From Prorocentrum cordatum (lineage: Eukaryota; Sar; Dinophyceae; Prorocentrales; Prorocentraceae): a stretch of 20,000 nucleotides of DNA. The first letter of the stretch is position 1; every line of letters starts with the position of its first letter. The DNA is taken from NCBI GenBank assembly GCA_963575745.1, contig CAUYUJ010013891.1, forward strand, positions 929,802 through 949,801, written 5' to 3'. This document shows, in pieces, positions 9,220-16,445 of this stretch. Position numbers and translations under genes: made by a program. The notes under the pieces are model-generated. The model had not been told where the DNA came from and did no database searches. It was given only the letters and a program-made list of their open reading frames with translations.

Positions 9220-9430
9220 CCCCAAAACGGCCGTTCTGCATGGGAGATGCAAGCAATCTGGGCGCGAACGGGCATACGTTATCCCCAGCAGCGGCTCCCT
9301 CTGGGCCCATGGGATGCCCAAGAGCCGCGTATGCTACCTGAGCAAGGGAACTGCTATCGCCGCCACAAAACGGCCATTCTGCCTGAGAGGTTCCACCCAT
9401 CTGGCCGCGAACGGGACCGTGCCATACCCC
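9220..9430. repeat. degenerate direct repeat, offset about 143 bases
   Basis: AAAACGGCCGTTCTGC near 9224 recurs as AAAACGGCCATTCTGC near 9367. After each, the sequence also shares AATCTGG/CATCTGG and CGCGAACGGG at matching spacing. The middle of each unit has diverged. Confidence 0.6.
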
Positions 9431-9870
9431 CTGGCGGATCCCCCATCAGATATCCAGGTGCCATACCTCGAGGACCAACAAAACTGCATAAACATCAACT
9501 TTTGGCGGTCCGCGCGGATTTCTTGGATCTGCGCTGGGGCCCCCCGGCGGCGCCTCCGGAGCCGTGACGCCGAGAAACCGCTGCCCTGATTCGTCCAACA
9601 CGCTGGAGGTGGTCTGGGTAGTCGGCTGCATCGTCAGCTGCCTCGTCGGCGCTGCCGTCAACTGCGCCGCCGCCGCGGCGGTGCCCGAAATCTGACGCTG
9701 CGAGCAAGAACGCAGCATCGCAGAAAATCACGACCGGAGCCCGGGACCTCACCTTTGTGCGGTATCTTTCGAGCCTTGGTCGATCTGTGTGGTGCTGGGG
9801 CCCGAAGTCATGCGAAAACGCCGGCCCAGACACCGGATCCGCCGTGCCTTGGGCGATGATCCGCCGCCCT
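9431..9870. other. unique segment, no gene recognised
   Basis: GC-rich, non-repetitive sequence. Open frames on both strands have no recognisable domain. Confidence 0.35.
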
Positions 9871-9871
9871 A

Positions 9872-10075
9872 CTTTTCAAGTTCCTTTCGTGTATGTTTCA
9901 ATATCCACCCTACTTTTCCATCGCTGTTCCCGCCCTACTTGTGAGGACGTCCGACCTACCTTGTGGACAGCTTTGTGGAACTATTCAGCCACAAAGCTGC
10001 GGAACTTTCCGCGAAAGTAGAGCGCACATTTCCAGCTTACTTTTACAAGGCGGAATTTTCCGCCCTGCTTTTTGC
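9872..10075. repeat. CCTACTTTT repeats with clustered perfect hairpins
   Basis: Short copies of CGCCCTACTTTT occur near 9866, 9905 and 9931, with weaker ones after them. Three perfect hairpins follow: CAGCTTTGTGG with its complement (9968-9978 / 9989-9999), GCGGAA-CT-TTCCGC (9999-10012), and GGCGGAA-TT-TTCCGCC (10049-10064). A fourth stem, ACTTTC-CGC-GAAAGT (10004-10018), overlaps the second, so only one of the two can form at a time. Confidence 0.7.
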
Positions 10076-10179
10076 ACCCTACGGGATACACTTCCGACAC
10101 ATTTCAAAATAGGAAAAAACACCAAAGTACTGGAAGCCTCCCGAATGGGATCCGAGTAGATGGGGTCGGACGATCGCGC

Positions 10180-10285
10180 CGCATCGCCGATACGTCGCCG
10201 ATACATCGCCGATGCATCGGCGACGCCAACGCGGAGAAAATCTGGCTCCGCATGGAGCCGCCTCGCCGAGGTACCGGCGAGGCGG
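10180..10285. repeat. 11-bp CATCGCCGATA repeats and two palindromes
   Basis: About four 11-bp units of the CATCGCCGATA type run at about 10182-10222. The last forms a perfect 18-bp palindrome, TCGCCGATGCATCGGCGA (10206-10223). A second hairpin at 10258-10285 has 11-bp perfect arms (CCGCCTCGCCG) around the loop AGGTAC. Confidence 0.8.
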
Positions 10286-10337
10286 CGCGATCCTCCGACT
10301 CCGAGAGTGTGGGCGGTGTGCAAAAATGAAGGGAAAC

Positions 10338-10496
10338 TGGGACACACAAACAAATACACACAAATAACCAGATTCCCCCTATTTTCCAATATTTTTGGGG
10401 TTTCTGTCTTCCCCCCCACTGCCCGCATTTTCCTGTATTTTCCTGGGAGTCGACGATTCATTAATTGTGTCTGTGTGTTTTTTTCCCTACTGAACA
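10338..10496. repeat. repeat family A, copy 1
   Basis: The stretch runs from GGGACACACAAACAAATACA to a T-run near 10496. It matches 13620-13768 in the same orientation, sharing ACAAAT, the ATTTTTGGGGTTTCTGTCTT-like core, a C-run, TTTCC.GTATTTTCC and CGATTCATT. The AC-rich start and the TGTGTCTGTGTGTTTT end are roughly complementary, so it may be a MITE-like element. Confidence 0.75.
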
Positions 10497-10583
10497 AATT
10501 GCCACGCCCGGACCTCGGGGTCGGCGCCGCCCGCGCCGCCGCCGCGGAGCTGGCCGCTGCCGCTGGCCGCAGCCACGCCGCAT

Positions 10584-10607
10584 CCGCCATGGCCCGCGCC
10601 ATGGCGG
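10584..10607. repeat. perfect 10-bp-stem hairpin
   Basis: CCGCCATGGC and GCCATGGCGG are perfect complements around a CCGC loop. They lie in a GC-rich Ala-coding-like stretch between repeat A and the long palindrome. Confidence 0.75.
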
Positions 10608-10682
10608 CCGCGCGGCCTCCCCCTCCATCCGTCGGGGTGCAAAGGGGCGGCGGAAGCCCCCCAGGGGAGGAGGCGGAGGATC

Positions 10683-10885
10683 GCAGGCCTAGAGATTGAC
10701 ACCAACACCAAGATCGGCGGTGTGCCTCTCCACCGAGGGAAGACGATCCCGATCTCGGTGATGGTGGTAATACTCTGGCCTCCAAGGTGCCCGAAATATT
10801 GCCACCAGCACCGAAATCTAGGATCCTCTTTCCCATGTGGAGGCAACCCCCTTGTGTTGGTGTTGGTGCCCATTTCTAGGCCTGC
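10683..10885. repeat. 203-bp imperfect palindrome
   Basis: The left half begins GCAGGCCTAGAGATTG and the right half ends CATTTCTAGGCCTGC. Folding at about 10784 pairs nearly the whole length, including ACACCAACACCAA with its complement, with scattered mismatches and few indels. This is a foldback or MITE-like structure, or the source of a long hairpin RNA. No open frame in it looks like a gene. Confidence 0.85.
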
Positions 10886-11156
10886 AAGAGGAGCGAGGTG
10901 GAGGAGGCTGAGGAAGGATTGCAGCGCCCAAATCTCAGGGTCGGCTCCTGCGGCCGCGCCGGCTCCGGCGAGGCGTCCGACGGCCGCCGCCGCCTCAGGT
11001 CGCGGAGCCCGGCGTCGGCGCCAGGGTGCCGGCGAGGTCCCAGCAGTCTGGGAGAGAAGGGGCCTGCGCAAGGCCCCCTGGCGCCTCCGCCTGGGGATGT
11101 CCAAGTGCGATGTCTGTGCCACCGTGGTGATCCTGGCGCTCTGAACGGAGGCACGT
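10886..11156. other. GC-rich segment, no gene recognised
   Basis: GC-rich sequence of about 270 bases lies between the palindrome and repeat B copy 1. No domain was recognised in any frame. Confidence 0.35.
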
Positions 11157-11320
11157 CTACACGTCGTTCATGTCTAATCGTGCTCATTTCTAATTGTGCT
11201 CGTTTCTAATTGTTCGTGGCCCCCGAGCGGCCAGGAAGAAGCCCAGGAGAGAGCAATTAGAAATGAAAGGATCTTGGCACCCCAAGGAATCGAAGAACCT
11301 TCGAATACTTAGACATGAAC
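11157..11320. repeat. repeat family B, copy 1, with short terminal inverted repeats
   Basis: It begins CTACACGTCGTTCA and matches 14125-14270 in the same orientation, sharing GTGCTCATTTC, TTTCTAATTGTTC, GCCAGGAAGA and GCCCAGGA. Within it, GTTCATGTCTA (11166-11176) is the exact complement of TAGACATGAAC (11310-11320). Inner segments TTTCTAATTG and CAATTAGAAA also pair. This fits a small non-autonomous inverted-repeat element. Confidence 0.75.
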
Positions 11321-11451
11321 AATGTCTGCCCCCCTCGAGCCAGCAATTTCGCCTGGGGGGTCCCACCACTCTGGGTGCGAGCGGGTCCCCGCAAGGGGTC
11401 CCCGCAAGAACTCCCCAGCGCCTCCTCCTTGGGGTGCCCACGTGTGGTGCC
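11321..11451. other. short mixed segment
   Basis: A small direct repeat, GGGTCCCCGCAAG, occurs twice near 11382-11406. Nothing else is seen. Confidence 0.4.
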
Positions 11452-11752
11452 TCGGTGTGAGTGGGTGTGAGTATGAGTGAGACCGAGTACAGGTGATTGT
11501 GTGTATGAGTGAAAAAGCAATATTGAGTGATTCATTATGAGTCAGGTGTGGGTCTGAGTGCGCTTGGACCCGTATATGAGTGAGCCTGAGTGTCCGTGAG
11601 TTATAGTAGGTCTGAGTCTGAGTGCGAGTGGATCTGAGTGTAGAAGAATCTGGGCACAAGTGAACGTGAGTGACTCTGAGCGTGAGTGATCCTGAGTAAG
11701 AGTGAGTCTGAGTGCTAGTGGATCTGGGATTTCGAAGTCTGAGTATGGAAGG
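11452..11752. repeat. degenerate GAGTCT/GAGTGT hexamer minisatellite
   Basis: About 300 bases consist of drifting 6-bp units such as TGAGTG, TGAGTC and TGAGTA. The minus-strand frame across it is Thr/Ser/His/Leu-rich and is a composition effect. Frequent single-base indels show that it is an old array. Confidence 0.85.
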
Positions 11753-12176
11753 TGAGGTCAGAGGACGGAGGTCACACAACTAATAACAACTCCATACTTA
11801 GGACGCGGGAAAGGACACTGGGCAGTCTGGTTCCTCGAACTTCGATGCTTCTCCTCCTCCGCCTCCGCTTGGGGCACTTCCCGCCTCTACGCAATACCAC
11901 GACGGGCTTGGTTGCTCGACTCTGTACTTCGAGCCTCGCTCCTCGCGCCTCTGGGGCGGATCGATCCCTTAGGGCCCCGAGGCCCGAAGCCGACGCTGGC
12001 AGCTAGCGTCCCGAGGGCCGGCAAAGAGCGCCCTCCGCCGCGACCTTCTGGATCAGGCCGCCCGAATTGTCAAGGCCATCGGCACGAGGCGGGCGGCGGC
12101 GGACGCCTGCGCGACGAGCGGCCCGGCCGTGCCCAGGGCCTGGGCGCCAGCGCAAGCCACGCCCGAACAACGGCGA
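11753..12176. other. mixed to GC-rich segment, no gene recognised
   Basis: About 420 bases lie between the hexamer array and the CCT array. A plus-strand frame beginning at 11912 runs through it and the CCT array to 13147. Its first half is Pro/Ser/Leu/Arg-rich and looks artefactual. Confidence 0.35.
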
Positions 12177-12303
12177 CCTCCTCCTCCCTCCTCCTCCCTC
12201 CTCCTCCTCCCTCCTCCTCCCTCCTCCTCCTCCTCCTCCTCCTCGCTCCTCCTCCTCCTCCTCCTCCTCCTCCTCCTCCTCCTCCTCCTCCTCCTCCTCC
12301 CCT
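12177..12303. repeat. CCT pyrimidine array
   Basis: CCT units with CCCT spacing variants occur in the first half, and a nearly perfect run in the second half at about 12222-12301. Confidence 0.95.
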
Positions 12304-12972
12304 CCGGGCTCGGCAGCCACGTGGGAAACCCCGCTCGCGCGGCCCACCGACTCGGACCCGCGGGGCTCCACGCGTGGGAGCCTGCTTCGCCCCTGCCCGC
12401 CCGCGGAGACCCGCCCCCCCCCCCCCTCTCCAAGCGGGCATCGGGCTCGCACGCGGCTGCCCAGAGGCTGTTTTGGCTTCCGCCTCGCACCTGGCAGTCA
12501 TTGACTCCGCCGCCCCCGTGAGAGCCGGCACCCTCCGCGCAGACGCGGACAATCATCCGCGCAGACGCAGACAGCCACCACAGTTGGCCGGGTGTGGACC
12601 CAGGCACGTCACCCGCCCCACGGCGAGATCTGCCCGAGTGCCCCCTCCCAGCGCGAGCGAGCACTGGCTGCGAGCACGACGCCGTATTCACCGGCGAATC
12701 GAATACACATTCAAGCGTGATGGAGCGAGGGACGCCGGCCTTGCAACTATTGGCACATCCGAAGTGGGTAATTACGGAAAACATGGGTACGATGTCCAAC
12801 AGCAAATGCTGCCCCGATCGACAGCGGCCGCTGTTGGGCAAGCGTTGTTGTCTCGAATGGGCGACGTCCGCGGCGACACCGACAGCGAGTCCTGTTCAGA
12901 CCTGGACAGGCACTTCCGCCGCTTGTCACCATTCTTTCCGTGCCCATGCCGATCTGCCAGGAACTACGCTCA
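12304..12972 (+). other. unique segment with an open frame of mixed composition
   Basis: The plus-strand frame 11912-13147 (411 codons) changes character after the CCT array. From about 12650 it has balanced residues, for example EYTFKRDGARDAGLATIGTS and SRMGDVRGDTDSESCSDLDR. This part might be a real exon of an unknown protein, but the frame's upstream half is simple repeat and its end lies inside repeat sequence after about 13079. No domain was recognised and no start or splice site was chosen. Confidence 0.2.
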
Positions 12973-12973
12973 A

Positions 12974-13307
12974 GTCGGGCCTGTCCCTCAAGTCAAGGAG
13001 GAAACTTCGAAAGTAGCCCGAAAAATAGGCAGGGGACGACTTCTGGATCATTCTTGCATATTTCAGGGTATCTTTTGGACTATCTCTAAGTTTTCGTTCA
13101 AAATCCCCCTGTACCGTCGGGGCGTTGACCTAAGGAACACAACATAAGGAACGAGGCCCCTCTTCTCCAGAAGTGAAACCTCGACTTCCCATCGAAAACC
13201 CAAGGAACATCCGAGGCAAACTGCGAAACGATCAAGGAACATCGAGCCCCTCCCCAACGAAAAGTGTTCCTTCTGCAGCGCCCCAGCTGTAGGGGGACAG
13301 GCCCGAC
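12974..13307. repeat. 14-bp inverted repeats bounding 334 bases
   Basis: GTCGGGCCTGTCCC at 12974-12987 is the exact complement of GGGACAGGCCCGAC at 13294-13307. The right-hand sequence recurs without its last base in the copy at about 13532. These could be termini of a small element, or a repeat that also occurs in inverted orientation. Confidence 0.55.
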
Positions 13308-13330
13308 CTAAAGCTACGCCGACCTCCCTT
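13079..13330. repeat. repeat family C, copy 1 (interrupted)
   Basis: ACTATCTCTAAGTTTTCGTT, then AAAATCCCCCTGTA, match 13489-13517. After a gap, TGTAGGGGGACAGGCCCGAC and AAAGCTACGCCGACC match 13522-13562. Copy 1 carries 173 extra bases (13114-13286) between the two matching parts. Confidence 0.75.
13114..13286. mobile_element. probable small non-autonomous insertion
   Basis: The segment interrupts repeat C copy 1. It is flanked by CTGTA on both sides (13109-13113 and 13287-13291), which fits a 5-bp target duplication. Copy 2 reads CCCCCTGTGTAGGGGG at the equivalent point, close to an empty site but with an extra GT. The ends carry GGGGCGTTG and, as complement, GGGGCGCTG, a plausible short inverted terminus. 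Inside, AAGGAAC recurs four times (13132-13231). No frame encodes a transposase. Confidence 0.55.
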
Positions 13331-13488
13331 CAGTAAACCACCCCTTAGTGAACACGGCCTGGGACCGAAACCGACGGACCTGGACCCGCAAAAGTGGCAG
13401 CCGCGACGCCCTCTCGCGAACCGAAAACGGCCAATTCCTTAATCGACGTGTCAGGGTAGGAGGTCTGTCCACCCCCGAGGTACTTTTT

Positions 13489-13562
13489 TTTAACTATCCT
13501 TACTTTGTCGTCCAAAACCCCCCTGTGTAGGGGGACAGGCCCGAACGAAAGCTGCGCCGACC
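13489..13562. repeat. repeat family C, copy 2 (uninterrupted)
   Basis: It matches both halves of copy 1 in the same orientation without the 173-bp insert. Confidence 0.7.
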
Positions 13563-13619
13563 CTGGCCAGGCCGATCCCGGGCCCCGGCTCCGGGCTGTG
13601 CTCAGGCCTGAAGGGGCCC

Positions 13620-13768
13620 CAGGACACACGCAAACAAATGCACACAAATCAAATCATTCCCAGATTTTCCTATATTTTTGGAGTTTTTGTCTTTCCCCCC
13701 CCACTTCCCATAATTTCCCATATTTTCGGGGGGATCGGCGATTCATTTTTTTTTTTTTGTTTTCCCCT
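13620..13768. repeat. repeat family A, copy 2
   Basis: It is in the same orientation as 10338-10496 and starts at GGACACACGCAAACAAATGC. It ends in a pure T-run where copy 1 has TTAATTGTGTCTGTGTG. Confidence 0.75.
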
Positions 13769-14124
13769 CCCGAAGGCCCTCCGGGCGGTGCACGGAGGGC
13801 CTGCGGGCCGATCCGGGGCACGGGGCCGGCCCGGCCACAGCAGCCGTGCCGGCGCGTGGCTGGCGTCCCCCGGGGCCTGAAGCCGAGCGCTGGCCACGCG
13901 CGCCCACGACCTCCAGCGAGCCGGCGCCTCGCCGAGGAGGCAGGCGTCAGGTCCCCTCGCCTCCCTCGCTCAGGCCCCCTCGCTTCGCGCTCTCCACGCC
14001 GCGCGAGGCACGGGTAACGGTCGCATGTTCGCGATCTCCCTCCGCCCCCGGTGGAGACGAACAGCGCTGTGGCCCGGGCCGCCACGCGGTGGCCCTCGTG
14101 TGATGGGCCGACTCTCCACCACCA
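13769..14124. other. GC-rich segment between repeats A and B, no gene recognised
   Basis: Very GC-rich sequence with short stems such as GGCCCTCCGGG / GCACGGAGGGCC near 13775-13802. No domain is seen. The equivalent interval in the first A-B pair is longer and not obviously similar. Confidence 0.35.
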
Positions 14125-14270
14125 CTACACGTCGTTCACTTCTGAGCGTGCTCATTTCGTTTCTAATTGTTCCTGGATCCCCAGTGGCCAGGAAGAGGCC
14201 CAGGATAGAATAATCAGAACTGAAATAATCTTGGCCCCAACAAAAAAAACGTCCGAATAAATATAACATT
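14125..14270. repeat. repeat family B, copy 2
   Basis: It starts CTACACGTCGTTCA as copy 1 does and shares the central GCCAGGAAGAGGCCCAGGA block. Its right end is AT-rich and has lost the terminal complement seen in copy 1. Confidence 0.75.
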
Positions 14271-14566
14271 TCCATGTGTACCATAGGCATGAGAGGGAAC
14301 GTCTTGGAATGTTTTGGCAAGCACAGCGTGCACGAGGGGGGTGAGGGGGCAAAAGGAGGGGCGAGCCTAGCTGGCCCCTGCTCCGTGCACCCGCAGCCGG
14401 CGGCACGGGCGCCCCCGAGCTCCCCGTCCTCCCCGCAGCACGCGGGCGAGGAGGGGCCCCCCGATGGGGTTGGGGTTTCGGAGCAGCGGCGGCACCGCCC
14501 GCCCGGGGCGAGCGACGCCCGAGGGCGGATCGCCCTCCGCAGCGCAGGCTTCGGGTCGAGGCCGCT
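14271..14566. other. mixed to GC-rich segment, no gene recognised
   Basis: About 295 bases lie between repeat B copy 2 and the GGA array. Frames on both strands lack recognisable domains. Confidence 0.35.
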
Positions 14567-14675
14567 AGGAGGAGGAGGAGGAGGAGGAGGAGGAGGAGGA
14601 GGAGGAGGAGGAGGAGGAGGAGGAGGAGGAGGAGGAGGAGGAGGAGGAGGAGGAGGAGGAGGAGGAGGAGGAGGA
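14567..14675. repeat. pure GGA array
   Basis: Some 109 bases of GGA run without visible interruption, making it the purest trinucleotide array in the window. It gives Gly on the plus strand and Pro on the minus strand within longer chance frames. Confidence 0.97.
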
Positions 14676-14908
14676 GCAGGAGAACTTCCCCATCCTCCCT
14701 TCTCCCCCGTCCTACTTCCGGTAGCGGCGCTGGAACAGTGGCTCAGCATCGCGTCCCTGAAGGAGGCCTGGCTTGTGGTCAATTCCTGCCTTGACGCCAT
14801 GGGCCCCGGTTTCTGACACTGCGCGGGCCAGCCAGCATCTGACGATCTCTCCGCTCTGGGAGGTCCCAACAAGCTCTCGGCCGAGATTCGTATGGATTCC
14901 GCGCCCAT
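14676..14908. other. short unique segment
   Basis: About 230 bases of mixed sequence lead up to the first GTT tract. No feature is seen. Confidence 0.4.
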
Positions 14909-14909
14909 G

Positions 14910-14949
<40 letters not shown>

Positions 14950-14983
14950 GAACATTATTAATTCTAAAGAATAATTATTGTTG
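14909..14983. repeat. GTT tract with conserved 17-nt box (partial module)
   Basis: About 14 GTT units are followed by GAAC and then by AAGAATAATTATTGTTG at 14967-14983. The same box follows the GTT tracts at 15857 and 16943. The rest of the module is not recognised downstream here, so this is a partial or diverged copy. Confidence 0.8.
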
Positions 14984-15009
14984 GGACCCCTGGTGCGCGC
15001 CCCCCCCTC

Positions 15010-15560
15010 CGCGCCTAGGCCGCAGCTACATTTTCATCATTTTCGTGAGGAAGCCTCAGGTAATACGATGTCATCAAGATCCGGTTGTTTTGTTGTAATC
15101 CGTTTTCCCTTGCAAGAAACACTATAAAATGACATTTCTTGTTCTAATATAATCAAATTTCAAGAATCCCTTGCAAAAAATAAGGTAAAGTGGACATTCG
15201 CGCGCGCAAGACGAAATCCTTCCAAAAGCTTAGTGTTCGGAGCGATTTTAACATAAAAACATCAAAAAACCAATGGTTTTTCAACAAAAAAATGTCAAAA
15301 TCTCATCCCGCGCGCTCTTGCGGATTCGTAGGAAACCCAACACTTTTTAAACATTTCTGTCAAACGGGCTTTTGCGAGCAACTTTTTCGAACTTCTGCGA
15401 CAACGGTTGCGCACCTGCCAGGGCCATCATCCCTGTCAAATAATACCATGCGGGACACATTCGTTTTTTCTTCGCGCGCGCACGCCGAAATCTCCAAAAA
15501 CCATTGGGCTTCTTAAGAATTTTAGCACCGCGCATCATAAAATCACACGAATCGCACCGT
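15010..15560. other. AT-rich unique island
   Basis: The composition drops sharply in GC compared with all neighbouring non-microsatellite DNA. It contains CCCTTGCAAGAAA and CCCTTGCAAAAAA about 65 bases apart, a hairpin AAAAACC-AAT-GGTTTTT near 15265-15281, and two copies of TTCGCGCGCGCA followed by CGAAATC near 15198 and 15471. Open frames are short (108 codons at most) and unrecognised. Confidence 0.5.
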
Positions 15561-15645
15561 GGGTTAACAACTTCTGTGGGTTAACAAGGCTTAACAACTT
15601 CTGTGGGTGTACGAACGTAGGCTTAACAACTTCTGTGGGTGTGTA
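15560..15645. repeat. three copies of TTAACAACTTCTGTGGGT
   Basis: The 18-nt sequence starts near 15564, 15591 and 15623, with unequal spacers. The minus-strand frame 15810-15535 (91 codons) reads these as a PQKLL motif, but the unequal spacing and lack of a domain make a gene doubtful. Confidence 0.8.
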
Positions 15646-15855
15646 CTCCACGCCAGTGTAGTAGCCACGGTCGTCCGCAGGCCACGAAGTGAAGTGTCCG
15701 AACGTCATAGGGCGGGAAGCTGGGTGTGGGTGGTGGCGAAGAGTCGTGTGGATATTTGGTAGAGCTTGCATTGCCCCCCCACAAAGTGGGGGTATTGGCT
15801 GGCGTCGCATGAAAACCCTGGCACTGGTGAGAACACTGAGCGTTCGGGTAAAGTG

Positions 15856-15856
<1 letters not shown>
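15646..15856. other. unique segment before the first full GTT module
   Basis: It contains CCCCCCCACAAAGTGGGGG, a hairpin at about 15773-15791. This lies upstream of the GTT tract in roughly the place of the shorter CCCCCAAAGGGG-type hairpins in the next two modules. Otherwise no similarity was established. Confidence 0.4.
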
Positions 15857-15906
<50 letters not shown>

Positions 15907-15999
15907 GAACTCTAATTACTGAAGAATAATTATTGTTGATCCCCCCCCTCCGGCGGACATTGTATTTTTTCAATTGAAGTGCCCCTTCCGGGGCTCGCA

Positions 16000-16017
16000 C
16001 CCTGTTTTTTATCAGGG
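16000..16017 (+). ncRNA. possible structured element: hairpin CCCTG-TTTTTTAT-CAGGG
   Basis: A 5-bp stem encloses an 8-nt loop with six Ts. The equivalent place in unit 2 (17089-17106) is CCTTG-TTTTTTCT-CAAGG, where a C-G pair has become T-A by two matching changes. One covarying pair hints at selection on RNA or single-strand structure but could be chance. A second small stem, GCCCC-TTCC-GGGGC, precedes it. Confidence 0.3.
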
Positions 16018-16027
16018 AAAGTCGTGG

Positions 16028-16445
16028 GCATCAAACTGCGTTGTTGGCCCCCCGGACAACAACAACAACGGCTCCCGCCTGATACTTCCTCCAAATTTAC
16101 TCAGGACCCCCGCCCCCGCCTGGGACTTCCTCGCAGTTTACTCAGGCGGAGGCGCTCCCGCCTGAGACTTCCTCGCAAATTACTCCGGACCCCCGCCCCC
16201 GCCTGGGACTTCCTCGCCGTTTACTCAGGCGGAGGCGCTCCCGCCTGAGACTTCCTCGCAAATTACTCCGGGAGCGGCGCTCCCCCGCCTGGGACCTCCC
16301 TCACAACTGAGCATCAAACTGTGTTGTTGGCCCCCCGGACTACAACAACAACGGCTCCCGCCTGATACTTCCTCCACATTTACTCAGGACCCCCGCCCCC
16401 GCCTGGGACTTCCTCGCAGTTTACTCAGGCGGAGGCGCTCCCGCC
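16028..16445. repeat. 135-bp direct duplication, offset 283
   Basis: Positions 16028-16162 and 16311-16445 differ at only about three sites, beginning GCATCAAACTGYGTTGTTGG. Each includes the head of the satellite and its first copies. This is a recent internal duplication within unit 1 and is not shared with unit 2. Confidence 0.85.
16070..16445. repeat. 41-42-bp satellite array, unit 1
   Basis: The monomer is of the form CCCGCCTGAGACTTCCTCGC plus a T/A-rich stretch and ACTCAGG. ACTTCC starts at 16084, 16125, 16167, 16208 and 16250, then ACCTCC at 16294. CCTGAG and CTCAGG in a monomer are complementary, so each copy can form a small stem. Neighbouring monomers alternate between CCCCC- and GGCGGAGG-linked forms. 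Confidence 0.9.

Noticed and set aside
15535-15810. Minus-strand gene with repeated PQKLL motif
   Set aside because: The motif is produced by the three 18-nt repeats, whose spacing is irregular, and there is no supporting domain.
15975-16017. Pol III gene or tRNA-derived SINE (B-box-like GGCTCGCACCC followed by TTTTTT)
   Set aside because: Nine of eleven B-box positions fit (counting the free one), and a T-run follows, but no A box or tRNA fold is seen upstream. Copy 2 fits less well.
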